From contig CAMHMK010000007.1 in NCBI GenBank assembly GCA_946186225.1, positions 1 to 32,612 on the forward strand: a stretch of 32,612 bases of DNA. The letters are read 5' to 3'. The stretch comes from an uncultured Clostridia bacterium. GTDB lineage: Bacteria > Bacillota > Clostridia > Oscillospirales > Oscillospiraceae. Both the position numbers and the translations under genes were made by a program. Positions 1-9,579 of this stretch are shown piece by piece (position 1 is the stretch's first letter; each line of letters starts with the position of its first letter). The notes beneath the pieces were generated by a model. That model ran no database searches, was not told the origin of the DNA, and worked only from the letters and a program-made list of their open reading frames with translations.

Positions 1-3
1 GCC

Positions 4-140
4 GTAGGGACAAGCATCGCTTGTCCGGCATTCGGAACGAATGCAATTTGCCGGAAGCAAATCCCGATCGACACGCGGCATGATTGCCCTGCGGGCAATT
101 GTTTGCTTCGCAAACGCGGACGAGCGATGCTCGTCCCTAC
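4..140. repeat. Intergenic hairpin-train element with terminal inverted repeats
   Basis: Ends GTAGGGACAAGCATCGCTTGTCC (4-26) and GGACGAGCGATGCTCGTCCCTAC (118-140) are near-perfect inverted repeats; between and within them lie six short perfect hairpins (8-26, 28-44, 46-62, 83-99, 101-115, 118-136), mostly with 3-nt loops. Confidence 0.8.
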
Positions 141-155
141 ATCTCACGAAGCAAC

Positions 156-196
156 GGAGCCGTAGGGCGGCCTGGGTCAGACCGCCCTACGGCTCC
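156..196. repeat. Intergenic inverted repeat (GGAGCCGTAGGGCGG / CCGCCCTACGGCTCC)
   Basis: 15-bp perfect arms 156-170 and 182-196 around an 11-nt loop; shares GCCGTAGGG with the start of the window. Confidence 0.85.
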
Positions 197-242
197 TATT
201 GCCGAATGCCTGCTGCCGATTGCCTAATCTCCCGCGGTGGGT

Positions 243-2009
243 TTATTCCTCCACGCCTGCCAGCTGCAGGAACTGGTCTACGCGGTCCTTGAAGATCTCC
301 AGACTGGAGCGCCAGAAGTTGACGTCGCCGAGATCGATGTCGGCCATCTTCGCCACGTCCTCCACCGAGCAGACCGTGGTCGCCTTGAGCAGAGCGCGGT
401 ACTTGGGCAGGAAGGCCTCGCCCTCGCGGCGGTACTGGGCGTAGAGACCCGCGGCGAACAGGCCGCCAAAGGCGTAGGGGAAGTTGTAGAAGCTCAGTCC
501 CGCGGAGTAGTAGTGGCTCTTGCAGACCCACATATAGGGGTTCAGGGTATCCAGGTCCAGACCGTCGCCGTAGCCGCGCTTCTGAGCCTGCTTCATCATC
601 TGGCAGAGCTCGTCGGGGAAGGCGAAGCCCTCCTTGGCCTTCTCAAACACAGCGGTCTCGAACCAGTAGCGGCTCATGATGTCGCACATGATCTGCGTGG
701 TGTCCTGGAGCTGGCTTTCCAGCAGGCCCAGCTTGACCTCGGGGTCGGTCGCCTCAGCCAGGGCCGCGTTCATGACCACGGTCTCGTTGAAGGTGGAGGC
801 CGTCTCGGCAACGGGCATCGAGTAATCCAGATTCAGCGGGCGGTGTTCCTCGATCATCATGCCGTGGAAGGCGTGGCCGAGCTCGTGGGCCAGGGTAACG
901 ATGTCGCCGAAGGCTCCGTCGAAGTTCGTCAGCACGCGGCTCTGGCGGATCATCGAAAGGTTGGCGCAGAAGGCGCCGCCCACCTTGCCCGCGCGGGGGT
1001 AGAAGTCGATCCAGGCGTCGTCAAAGGCCTGCTCCATCATGTCGGCCATGTCGGGGGCGAAGGGGCGGAAGTGATCCAGCAGATACTGCTTGGCATCCTC
1101 GACGGTGTAGGTGGCGGTGTTCTTACCCATCGGGGCGAAGAGGTCCCACCATTTCAGTCCGCCCTCGTAGCCCAGGAGCTTCGCCTTGGCGCGGAGGTAC
1201 TTCCAGAACACGGGCAGATATTCCTCGATGGCCCGGATCATCGCGTCCAGGGTGGTCTTCTTCATCCGGCTGGCGCGGAGGGTCATCTCCAGCGGGGAGC
1301 CGCCCTTGCGGAGCTCGCATTCGGTGGTGACCTGCTGCTTGAGGGAGTTCAGGGCAAAGCAGACGCCGTCGCGGATCTTGTCGTAGCAGGCAACCTCGGC
1401 GTCATAGGCGTCCTTGCGGACGGCGGGATCGGGGTCGTAGGCCAGATTGCGAACCGCGCTCAGGGTCAGCTTCTCGCCGCGGTAGTCTGCGGTGACGGTG
1501 GAGGTCAGATAGGCCTGCAAATTCTCCCAGGCGGAGCCGCCGGAGAGGTTCATCTTGGCCAGTGCTTCCTCTACCTTCTCGTCGAGGGTGTACTTCGCGT
1601 CGTCCTTCATGGTGCGGAGCAAATAGGCGTATTCGCCCAGGAAGGGGTCTGCGGCGATCAGCTCGTCCAGGTTTTCAGTCTTGCCCACGTAGGTGCGGAA
1701 GGCGGCCTCGGCCGCGCTGGAATCGGCGAGCAGCTTCTGGAGCTTGGCCGTCGCGTTGACCGCGCCCTCGTCGCTGGTGTTCACCGCGCTGCGCAGCTCG
1801 GCGTAGGAGTAGAGACGGTGCGCCTTCTCCGCGATCCTCTCCTGGATCGCCAGGACCTTGTGGATCGCCGCGCCGCGGTCTTCAGCGGGCAGGGCGGCGC
1901 AGAGCGCGTTGAATTCAGCGGAAAGCGCCTCCAGAGCGGCGAAATCCGCCCGGTATTCCGGGCTTTCCAGTCCCGTGTAGAGCGGGGAAAGATCCCATTC
2001 CTTGTTCAT
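243..2009 (-). CDS. pepF: Oligoendopeptidase F (M3 family metallopeptidase)
   Basis: 588 aa ORF with zinc site TLAHELGHAFHGMM and M3-like architecture (MSRYWFETAVFEKA, YYSAGLSFYNFPYAFG). Confidence 0.95.
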   Translation of the reverse strand: MNKEWDLSPLYTGLESPEYRADFAALEALSAEFNALCAALPAEDRGAAIHKVLAIQERIAEKAHRLYSYAELRSAVNTSDEGAVNATAKLQKLLADSSAAEAAFRTYVGKTENLDELIAADPFLGEYAYLLRTMKDDAKYTLDEKVEEALAKMNLSGGSAWENLQAYLTSTVTADYRGEKLTLSAVRNLAYDPDPAVRKDAYDAEVACYDKIRDGVCFALNSLKQQVTTECELRKGGSPLEMTLRASRMKKTTLDAMIRAIEEYLPVFWKYLRAKAKLLGYEGGLKWWDLFAPMGKNTATYTVEDAKQYLLDHFRPFAPDMADMMEQAFDDAWIDFYPRAGKVGGAFCANLSMIRQSRVLTNFDGAFGDIVTLAHELGHAFHGMMIEEHRPLNLDYSMPVAETASTFNETVVMNAALAEATDPEVKLGLLESQLQDTTQIMCDIMSRYWFETAVFEKAKEGFAFPDELCQMMKQAQKRGYGDGLDLDTLNPYMWVCKSHYYSAGLSFYNFPYAFGGLFAAGLYAQYRREGEAFLPKYRALLKATTVCSVEDVAKMADIDLGDVNFWRSSLEIFKDRVDQFLQLAGVEE

Positions 2010-2033
2010 GACGTATCCTCCTTGTGAGTTGTT

Positions 2034-2519
2034 CTATTTCAGACGGCGCAGAACAGCCTGCGCCGCAATGCCTGTGAACAGGCCCGTCACCATGCCGCTG
2101 AGCAGCAGAACGGGCAGATAGCCGAAGATCCCCGGGGTCTGGCTGATCGCGGCTGCCATCGAGAGCTGACCCAGATTGTGGAGCATCGCTCCGATCACGC
2201 TTCCCACCCAGAGCTGCCGGTCGGTCAGAATGGGACGAAGCAGGCACATCCCGCCCAGGCTCAAAAGCCCGCCCGTCAGGGCGTAGGCCACAGCGCCGAG
2301 ATTCCCGGTCAGGGCCGAGCCCAGCAGGACCTTCACCAGCAGGACGGCCAGGGCTTCCTTCCAGCCGTACCGGAAGAGAACGCAGAGCACGATGATGTTC
2401 CCCAGACCCAGCTTGACGCCGGGGACCGGAACGGGAGCCGGGATCTGATTTTCCACCAGATAGAGGATCAGGGAGACGGCGGTCAGCAGGGCCAGCCGGA
2501 GCAGCTTTTTCAGATCCAT
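2034..2519 (-). CDS. Gx transporter family / heptaprenyl diphosphate synthase component I-like membrane protein
   Basis: 161 aa hydrophobic ORF with VENQIPAPVPVPGVKLGLGNII signature typical of the Gx/HepT family. Confidence 0.8.
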   Translation of the reverse strand: MDLKKLLRLALLTAVSLILYLVENQIPAPVPVPGVKLGLGNIIVLCVLFRYGWKEALAVLLVKVLLGSALTGNLGAVAYALTGGLLSLGGMCLLRPILTDRQLWVGSVIGAMLHNLGQLSMAAAISQTPGIFGYLPVLLLSGMVTGLFTGIAAQAVLRRLK

Positions 2520-2520
2520 T

Positions 2521-3621
2521 TCAGTCGCTCATGTCGTTGTCCATCGTGACGCGAAGCTCGTAGTCGGGGTAGGCGGCCCGGACCTCTGCGATGATCTGGT
2601 CGCAGAGGGCGCGGCGGTCCTCGGTCTCGAAGCCGATCACAACGTCGAACTGGATCAGGTTTTCATGCAGATAGAAGCCGTGCATCTGCAAAACATGGTC
2701 GTGGGCCATCACAATCCTGCGGACATTCTCGCGGATCGCGGCGGCCTCGTCGTCGGTGGTGTTGTGGGAGTAGATGCTCACGCCGGTCAGGATGACGCCG
2801 TGCTCGTGCATCACGGCGTCCACCACCTGCCGCTCCAGGGTGTCGATCTCAGCGGCGGTCAGATAGTCCGGGACCTCAACGTGGATCGAGCCCATCGTCA
2901 TCTCCGGGCCGTAGCTGTGCAAAATCAGATCGTAGGCTCCGCCCACGCCGGGCACGGCGGCCGCGGTCTGCTTGATCGCCATGGCCAGCTCGTTGTCCAC
3001 ACGCTCGCCCAGGATCAGGGAGAGGGTGTCGCGCAGCAGCTCCACGCCGGATTTTACGATGACCACTGAGATCACCGCGCCCAGCCAGGCCTCCAGCGAG
3101 ACGTGCCAGAGCAGATAGACCAGAGCGGCGACCAGGGTCGCGGCCGAGATGATCGCGTCGTTCAGAGCGTCCTTGCCTGAGGCGATCAGGGACTCCGAGT
3201 GGACCTTCTCGCCGGTCTTGCCGACGAAGCGGCCCAAAACCAGCTTGACCAAGACCGCCACACCGACGATCACGAGGGCAGCGGTGCCGTAGTCCGGGGT
3301 CTCGGGGTGGATGATCTTCTTGACCGACTCCACCAGGGAGGTCACGCCTGCGTAGAGGACGATGACTGAGATGATCATCGCCGTGATGTATTCGATCCGC
3401 CCATGCCCATAGGGGTGCTTCTTGTCGGGCTTCTTCCCGGCCAGCTTGGTGCCCACGATCGTGATGACCGAGGACAGGGCGTCCGAGAGGTTGTTCACCG
3501 CGTCCAGCACGATGGCGATCGAGTGCGAGATCGTCCCAACCGCAGCTTTGAACGCCGCCAGAAACACATTGGCCAGGATCCCGATGATACTGGTCCGAAC
3601 GATGACCTTTTGTCGATCCAT
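2521..3621 (-). CDS. Cation diffusion facilitator family transporter
   Basis: MDRQKVIVRTSIIGILANVFLAAFKAAVG, SIAIVLDAVNNLSDALSS, KKHPYGHGRIEYI; start trimmed from the longer ORF to the ATG at 3621. Confidence 0.92.
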   Translation of the reverse strand: MDRQKVIVRTSIIGILANVFLAAFKAAVGTISHSIAIVLDAVNNLSDALSSVITIVGTKLAGKKPDKKHPYGHGRIEYITAMIISVIVLYAGVTSLVESVKKIIHPETPDYGTAALVIVGVAVLVKLVLGRFVGKTGEKVHSESLIASGKDALNDAIISAATLVAALVYLLWHVSLEAWLGAVISVVIVKSGVELLRDTLSLILGERVDNELAMAIKQTAAAVPGVGGAYDLILHSYGPEMTMGSIHVEVPDYLTAAEIDTLERQVVDAVMHEHGVILTGVSIYSHNTTDDEAAAIRENVRRIVMAHDHVLQMHGFYLHENLIQFDVVIGFETEDRRALCDQIIAEVRAAYPDYELRVTMDNDMSD

Positions 3622-3693
3622 GAAAAAGCTTCCTTTCCATTCAAACCCGCGCAGCCTGCGCCGGGCGCGTCGGCGGGAGATAATACCGTTCCT

Positions 3694-3721
3694 ATTATAG
3701 CAGAATTCCGTTAAATGACAA
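3694..3721 (-). promoter_or_regulatory. Sigma70-type promoter for the CDF transporter
   Basis: On minus strand TTGTCA-N16-TATAAT. Confidence 0.6.
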
Positions 3722-3769
3722 GAGGGAAATGCGCGGCCTGAGGGCGATGCTGCGCCAGATAATTTTTTC

Positions 3770-3798
3770 TTGCAATCCCACTGCAAACATGCTATGAT
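3770..3798 (+). promoter_or_regulatory. Sigma70-type promoter for the rRNA methylase-dprA-topA-trmFO gene string
   Basis: TTGCAA-N17-TATGAT upstream of the start at 3845. Confidence 0.65.
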
Positions 3799-3844
3799 AA
3801 CTTAGTATGTGTATGACTATTTATCCGAAAAGGGGGCATGGCGC

Positions 3845-4603
3845 ATGGTTGAGCGCGTGACGTCGAAGACCAATTCGACGTTGCAAACCGTCAAAAAGCT
3901 GATTACCAGCCGCAAATACCGCTATGAGCGCCGTGCCTTCGTGGCTGACGGGACCAAGCTCGTGGCCGAGGCCCTTCGCTGGGGCATCCGGATCGAGACC
4001 CTGATCCTGGCCGACGGAGTGGACTTCCCTGTCCCGGATGGTGTCCGTGCGCTCCGGGTGCCGGAGTCCCTGATGCGCGACGTCTCCCGGATGGAGACGC
4101 CCCAGGGCGTCCTGGCCCTGTGTCGGATGCCAGAACAGGAGCCGGTCAAGCTCTCGCCCGGCTGTCTGATCCTGGACGGCATCCAGGATCCCGGCAACCT
4201 GGGAACCATCCTCCGGACTGCCGATGCCTTCGAGATCCCGGTGGTCTTAGCCGACGGCTGCGCCGACCCCTGGTCGGAAAAAACCGTCCGCGCCTCGATG
4301 GGCGCGGTCTTTCGCAATCTGCCCCGGCAGCTCAGCTCCGAGGCCATCCGTGCTGCGTGCCTGGCGCAGGGGATCCCCCTCTGCGTGACGGCCCTGTCCG
4401 ACCGGGCGGAGGATATCCGGACCGTTCCCATTCAGACCTGCGCTGTCGTCATCGGCAGCGAGGGCCGGGGGGTCAGCCCCGCCTTTCTGGCGGCTGCCGA
4501 TCGTGCTGCCATTATTCCGATGTCTCCGCGCTGTGAATCTCTGAACGCCGCCGTGGCGGCGACCGTCGTGCTCTGGCGTCTGCGGGAGGCGAGGGAGAGA
4601 TGA
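3845..4603 (+). CDS. TrmH/SpoU family RNA 2'-O-methyltransferase
   Basis: LILDGIQDPGNLGTILRTADAF, VVIGSEGRGVS, PMSPRCESLNAAVAATVVLW SpoU motifs; start set to the ATG giving MVERVTSKTN. Confidence 0.92.
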   Translation: MVERVTSKTNSTLQTVKKLITSRKYRYERRAFVADGTKLVAEALRWGIRIETLILADGVDFPVPDGVRALRVPESLMRDVSRMETPQGVLALCRMPEQEPVKLSPGCLILDGIQDPGNLGTILRTADAFEIPVVLADGCADPWSEKTVRASMGAVFRNLPRQLSSEAIRAACLAQGIPLCVTALSDRAEDIRTVPIQTCAVVIGSEGRGVSPAFLAAADRAAIIPMSPRCESLNAAVAATVVLWRLREARER

Positions 4604-5787
4604 TCCTGCACTGGATTTGGCTGGCCGAACGACCCAACCTCGGCGCGGTCCGTGCCGGAACCCTTCTGGCCCGCTTCGGCACCGCCGAGGCGATCTATCA
4701 GACCTCCGATGAGGACCTGGCCCGCGCCGGCGTCAGCGCTGCCGTTCGCCGGTCCCTCTCCGACCGGGACCTGTCCAGGGCGGAGGCAATCTATACCGCC
4801 TGCCGCACCGCCGGTATCCGCGTCCTGGTCCCCGGCGACGGGGAGTACCCGGAACGTCTGCGTCAGTTGTCCGACGCCCCGGTGGTCCTCTATGCCGTGG
4901 GCCGGATGCCGGACCCGGAAAAGGCCCCCTGCATCGGCCTGGTGGGCGCGCGGAGGGCGGATGCGAGAGGCCTGACGCTGGCCCGCCGCCTGGGCTGGCA
5001 GATCGCCGGCTGCGGCGGGACCGTCGTCACCGGCATGGCCCTGGGGATCGACGGCGAGGGCGCGCTCGGCGCCCTGGACCGGGGCGGCCCGGTCATCGGC
5101 GTCCTCGGCTGCGGGGTGGACGTGGTCTATCCGAAGAAAAACGCGGCCATCTTTGCCCGCGTGGCCGAATCCGGCTGCCTCATCAGCGAGTACCCGCCCG
5201 GGGCCGCGCCGATCTCCGGGCGCTTCCCGGCCCGCAACCGCATCATCTCCGCCCTCTCGGACGGGGTGGTCGTGGTTCAGGCATCGGCCGACAGCGGCGC
5301 CCTCATCACGGCCCGCTGGGCCGCCGACCAGGGCCGCGACGTCTTTGCCGTCCCCGGTCCTGCGGGAGACCCCCTGAGTCGGGGCTGCAACGACCTGCTG
5401 CGCAGCGGGGCCCTTCTGGCCGAATGCGGCTGGGACGTCCTGCGCGAATACGAATACCGCTATCCCGCGGCCGTCCGCGAGTATCACGGCAGGCCGCCTG
5501 CCGAAGCGGTGTCCGCCGCGGAACCGCCCGCCCCGGCGAAGCTGGCACGGCAGCCCAAACAAACCGCGCAGCCCGCGCCGGAGCCCGCCGCCCCGGCCCG
5601 GGACTGGTCCGGCTTGCCCGAGCCGCAGCGCCGGATCGCCGAATCCCTCTCGAACGGTCCCCTGCAGCTCGACGCTCTGATCGACCGCACCGGCCTGCCT
5701 GCGGCGCAGGTCCTTTCTCAGCTCACTCTGCTGGAGCTCCGCGGCGTTGTCCGCCGTGACCCCGGTAAAATATATACCCTCAAGTGA
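4600..5787 (+). CDS. dprA: DNA-processing protein DprA/Smf
   Basis: GLVGARRADARG, GTVVTGMALGIDGEGALGALD, GRFPARNRIISALSDGVVVVQA, C-terminal winged-helix-like domain; ATGA overlap with the upstream gene. Confidence 0.95.
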   Translation: MILHWIWLAERPNLGAVRAGTLLARFGTAEAIYQTSDEDLARAGVSAAVRRSLSDRDLSRAEAIYTACRTAGIRVLVPGDGEYPERLRQLSDAPVVLYAVGRMPDPEKAPCIGLVGARRADARGLTLARRLGWQIAGCGGTVVTGMALGIDGEGALGALDRGGPVIGVLGCGVDVVYPKKNAAIFARVAESGCLISEYPPGAAPISGRFPARNRIISALSDGVVVVQASADSGALITARWAADQGRDVFAVPGPAGDPLSRGCNDLLRSGALLAECGWDVLREYEYRYPAAVREYHGRPPAEAVSAAEPPAPAKLARQPKQTAQPAPEPAAPARDWSGLPEPQRRIAESLSNGPLQLDALIDRTGLPAAQVLSQLTLLELRGVVRRDPGKIYTLK

Positions 5788-5821
5788 TTTTTATTCTGAC
5801 AGCAACGGAGGAACTGCTTTC

Positions 5822-8158
5822 ATGTCGAAACAAAACCCCGATCTTGTGATTGTGGAGTCCCCATCCAAGGCGAAAACCATCGGAAAATATCTCGGACCGA
5901 ATTACATCGTCAAGGCCAGCATGGGCCATCTGCGCGACCTGCCCAAGAGCACGATGGGCGTCGATCTGGACCATGATTTCCGTCCCGAATACATCCCCAT
6001 GAAGGAAAAATCCGACCTCATCAAGGAGCTCAAAAAGGCTGCCGAGAAGGCCGGCACCGTCTACCTTGCAACCGACCCGGACCGCGAGGGCGAGGCCATC
6101 TCCTGGCACATCAAGGAGCTGCTCCAGCTCCCGGATGAAAAGACCCGCCGTGTGACCTTCAATGAGATCACCCGCAACGTCGTCACCCAGGCCATCTCCC
6201 ACCCGCGCGAGATCGACCGCGATTTAGTCGACGCCCAGCAGGCCCGCCGCATCCTGGACCGGATCGTGGGCTACCAGCTCTCGCCCCTGCTCTGGCGGAA
6301 GATCCGCCGCGGCCTGTCTGCGGGCCGGGTTCAGTCCGTGGCCACGCGGATGGTCGTGGAGCGGGAGCAGGAGATCCGCGCCTTCGTGCCGGAGGAATAC
6401 TGGTCCCTGGACGTGACCCTGCGCTGCATCGACAAGCCGGGTTCCTTCGAGGCGCACTACTATGGCGAGGAGAAGAAGCGCACGCTGAAAACCGAGGCCG
6501 AGGTCGAGTCCGTCAAGCGCGACGTCGAGGGTCAGCGCTTCACCGTGCAGACCATCAAAAAGGCGGAAAAGCACCGCTCGCCTGCCCCTCCGTTCATCAC
6601 CTCCACCCTCCAGCAGGAGGCCTCCCGCAAGCTTGGCATGACCCCGCGCCGCACCATGACCATCGCCCAGCAGCTCTATGAGGGCGTGGACGTCACCGAC
6701 CGCGGCACCATCGGTCTGATCACCTATATGCGAACCGACTCCATCCGCCTGTCGGAGGAGGCCATCGCCGCTGCGCGCGGTCTGATCGCCGAGCGCTACG
6801 GCAAGCCCTACTGCCCGGCCCAGGCCCGCCATTACCGGACCAAGGCCGGTGCCCAGGACGCCCACGAGGCCATCCGGCCCAGCGACGTCCGCCTGGACCC
6901 CGAGACCCTGCAGAAGGACCTGACCCGGGACCAGTACCGTCTCTACCGCCTGATCTGGAGCCGCTTCGTGGCCTGTCAGATGTCCAACGCGGTCTATGAC
7001 ACCGCTGCCATCGACACCGTCTGTGCCGGTCATATCTTCCGCTCCACCCATCAGAGCCTCCGCTTCTCCGGCTTCCTGGCCGTCTACGAGGAGGGGCGCG
7101 ACGATGAGAACGAGGAGAAGCTCGATGCTCTGCCTGAGCTCAGTGAGGGCGAGCAGGTGCAGCATGAGTCCAGCCGCGGCGAGCAGCACTTCACCCAGCC
7201 CCCCGCCCGCTATACCGAGGCCACTCTGGTCAAGGCGATGGAGGAAAAGGGCGTCGGCCGTCCTTCCACCTATGCCACCATCGTCTCCACGATCCAGGAC
7301 CGCGAATACGTCACAAAGCGCGAAAAGCACCTTGAGCCCACTCCTCTGGGCGAGGTCGTGACCCAGCTCATGCTCGACCGCTTCAACGACGTCATCGACG
7401 TGGAGTTCACCGCCGGCATGGAAAACAAGCTCGACGACGTCGAAGCCGGCAAGCGCTCCTATCAGCAGGTCCTGCGCGACTTCTATTCCGGCTTCCACGC
7501 CGAGATGGAATCCGCCGAGGAGGCCCTGAAGGATACCCGCATCAAGGTCCCTGAGGAGGTCACCGACGAGGTCTGCGAATTCTGCGGCCGCAAGATGGTC
7601 GTCCGCATGGGCCGCTTCGGCAAGTTCCTGGCCTGCCCGGGCTATCCCGAGTGCAAAAACGCCAAGCCCATCGTGGAGCATATGCCGGGCCGCTGCCCCA
7701 AGTGCGGGGGCGGCATGCTCAAGCGCAAGTCCAAGAAGGGCTACGCCTACTATACCTGTGAAACCGGAGCCGAGTGCGGCTTCATGACCTGGGACGTGCC
7801 CACGGATCAGGACTGCCCCGTCTGCGGCAAGACGATGTTCAAGCGCTCCGGCAAGGGCCGGATGAAGCCCTTCTGCATCAACGAGAGCTGCTCCAACTTC
7901 CTGCCCGAGGATAAGCGCGGCTATTACCGGAAGCCCACCGCCATTGAGAATCCGGAGACCGCCGAGCCCCCCACAGCCGAAAAGCCTGCAAAAAAGACCG
8001 CGGGGAAGAAGACGACTGCCAAAAAGACCACGGCGAAGAAGCCCGCCGCCAAAAAGACGACCGCCAAAAAGAGCGCGGCGAAGGAGTCTGCCGCGAAAAA
8101 GACGACAGCCAAGAAGCCTGCCGCGAAAAAGACCGCCAAGAAGGAGACCGAGGCATGA
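5822..8158 (+). CDS. topA: DNA topoisomerase I
   Basis: [49 protein letters not shown]-terminal Cys4 zinc ribbons and Lys/Ala-rich tail. Confidence 0.97.
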   Translation: MSKQNPDLVIVESPSKAKTIGKYLGPNYIVKASMGHLRDLPKSTMGVDLDHDFRPEYIPMKEKSDLIKELKKAAEKAGTVYLATDPDREGEAISWHIKELLQLPDEKTRRVTFNEITRNVVTQAISHPREIDRDLVDAQQARRILDRIVGYQLSPLLWRKIRRGLSAGRVQSVATRMVVEREQEIRAFVPEEYWSLDVTLRCIDKPGSFEAHYYGEEKKRTLKTEAEVESVKRDVEGQRFTVQTIKKAEKHRSPAPPFITSTLQQEASRKLGMTPRRTMTIAQQLYEGVDVTDRGTIGLITYMRTDSIRLSEEAIAAARGLIAERYGKPYCPAQARHYRTKAGAQDAHEAIRPSDVRLDPETLQKDLTRDQYRLYRLIWSRFVACQMSNAVYDTAAIDTVCAGHIFRSTHQSLRFSGFLAVYEEGRDDENEEKLDALPELSEGEQVQHESSRGEQHFTQPPARYTEATLVKAMEEKGVGRPSTYATIVSTIQDREYVTKREKHLEPTPLGEVVTQLMLDRFNDVIDVEFTAGMENKLDDVEAGKRSYQQVLRDFYSGFHAEMESAEEALKDTRIKVPEEVTDEVCEFCGRKMVVRMGRFGKFLACPGYPECKNAKPIVEHMPGRCPKCGGGMLKRKSKKGYAYYTCETGAECGFMTWDVPTDQDCPVCGKTMFKRSGKGRMKPFCINESCSNFLPEDKRGYYRKPTAIENPETAEPPTAEKPAKKTAGKKTTAKKTTAKKPAAKKTTAKKSAAKESAAKKTTAKKPAAKKTAKKETEA

Positions 8159-9468
8159 CGACCGTCAAGGTGATCGGCGCCGGCCTGGCCGGATCGGAGG
8201 CCGCCTGGCAGCTGGCCGAGCGGGGCATCCGCGTGGAGCTGCATGAGATGAAGCCCGCACAAATGACTCCGGCCCACCACAGCCCGGCCTTCGCCGAGCT
8301 GGTCTGCTCCAATTCCCTGCGGGGCGACCGTCTGGAAAATGCGGTCGGCCTGCTCAAGGAGGAGCTCCGCCGCCTGGGCAGCCTGATTTTAAGCTGCGCC
8401 GACGCCACCCGCGTGGCGGCCGGCGGCTGCCTGGCCGTGGACCGTCAGGGCTTCTCGGCTCTGGTCACGGAGAAGCTCCGCTCCCATCCGAATATCACGG
8501 TCATAGCAGGCGAGGTCACGTCGGTCCCGGCCGGCCCCGTCATCATCGCCACCGGCCCCCTGACCTCCGACGCCCTCTCCGCCGCCATTGCCGACTACTT
8601 CGGCGGGGATACCTATCTGAATTTCTACGATGCCGCCGCGCCCCTCGTGCGCTTTGACTCCATCGACATGGAAAAGGCCTGGTTCGCCTCCCGCTACGAC
8701 CGGGGGACACCGGATTATGTCAACTGCGCAATGGATGAAGCCCAGTACAAGGCCTTCGTCCGGGCCCTTGCCTCCGCCGAGGAGGCACCGGTCCACGGCT
8801 TCGAGGACAGCAAGGTCTTCGAGGGCTGCATGCCCGTGGAGGTCATGGCCAGAAGGGGAGAGGACACCCTCCGCTTCGGCCCCCTCAAGCCCGTGGGTCT
8901 GAACGACCCCAAAACCGGCAAGGAGCCCTACGCCGTCATCCAGCTCCGCCGCGACAACGCTGCCGGAACGATCTACAACCTGGTCGGCTTCCAGACCCAC
9001 CTGCGCTTCCCGGAGCAGAAACGGGTCTTCTCGATGATCCCCGGCCTGGAGAACGCCGACTTTGTCCGCTGGGGCGTCATGCACCGCAATACCTTCCTGG
9101 ATTCGCCCCGCCTGCTCGATCAGACCTATGCCGACCGGCGGGATCCCCTGGTGGCCTTTGCCGGCCAGATGACCGGTGTGGAGGGCTACGTGGAATCCAC
9201 GGCCTCGGGCTACCTGGCCGCCGTCTGCATGGCCGCCCGCGTCCTGGGTGTGCCGGTCCCGACCTTCCCCGCCGAGACCGCCATCGGCGCCCTGGCCCGC
9301 TATATCTCCGACCCCTCGGTCGTGAAATTCCAGCCCATGAACGTCAACTTCGGCATCCTGCCCCCCCTCGGCCGCCGCGTCAAGGGCAAGGCAAACAAAA
9401 ACCTCGCCCTGGCCGAACGCGCCCTGGAAGCGCTGGAGGAGGCACTGGGCACCGGGCCTGCTTTGTAG
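8155..9468 (+). CDS. trmFO: Methylenetetrahydrofolate--tRNA-(uracil-5-)-methyltransferase TrmFO
   Basis: [60 protein letters not shown] overlap with topA. Confidence 0.96.
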   Translation: MTTVKVIGAGLAGSEAAWQLAERGIRVELHEMKPAQMTPAHHSPAFAELVCSNSLRGDRLENAVGLLKEELRRLGSLILSCADATRVAAGGCLAVDRQGFSALVTEKLRSHPNITVIAGEVTSVPAGPVIIATGPLTSDALSAAIADYFGGDTYLNFYDAAAPLVRFDSIDMEKAWFASRYDRGTPDYVNCAMDEAQYKAFVRALASAEEAPVHGFEDSKVFEGCMPVEVMARRGEDTLRFGPLKPVGLNDPKTGKEPYAVIQLRRDNAAGTIYNLVGFQTHLRFPEQKRVFSMIPGLENADFVRWGVMHRNTFLDSPRLLDQTYADRRDPLVAFAGQMTGVEGYVESTASGYLAAVCMAARVLGVPVPTFPAETAIGALARYISDPSVVKFQPMNVNFGILPPLGRRVKGKANKNLALAERALEALEEALGTGPAL

Positions 9469-9480
9469 TGGTGCACATCG

Positions 9481-9522
9481 AAAACCCGACCCGTCCGGAT
9501 CGCTCCGGACGAGTCGGGTTTT
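9481..9522. terminator. Bidirectional rho-independent terminator between trmFO and the anti-sigma gene
   Basis: AAAACCCGACcCGTCCGGA-TCGC-TCCGGACGaGTCGGGTTTT, A-tract on the left and T-tract on the right. Confidence 0.85.
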
Positions 9523-9579
9523 CTTCCGTTTTTCGCGTGCGCCGCGTCGGACTCATTCGCCTTTTAATAGAATTCAGGA

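Noticed and set aside
41-292. Small ORFs in the left intergenic region (41-292, 199-444)
   Set aside because: They run through the hairpin elements and the end of pepF; Arg/Cys/Pro-rich translations without RBS support.
237-2027. 596-aa plus-strand ORF opposite pepF
   Set aside because: Antisense to a clear M3 peptidase; long shadow ORFs arise from GC-rich third positions, and the translation is low-complexity (V/G/H/L-rich) with no recognisable domain.
6224-7681. 485-aa minus-strand ORF inside topA
   Set aside because: Antisense to conserved topA, no domain signature.
7970-8155. AAG-rich low-complexity DNA considered as a noncoding satellite
   Set aside because: In frame with TopA and encodes its Lys/Ala-rich tail.
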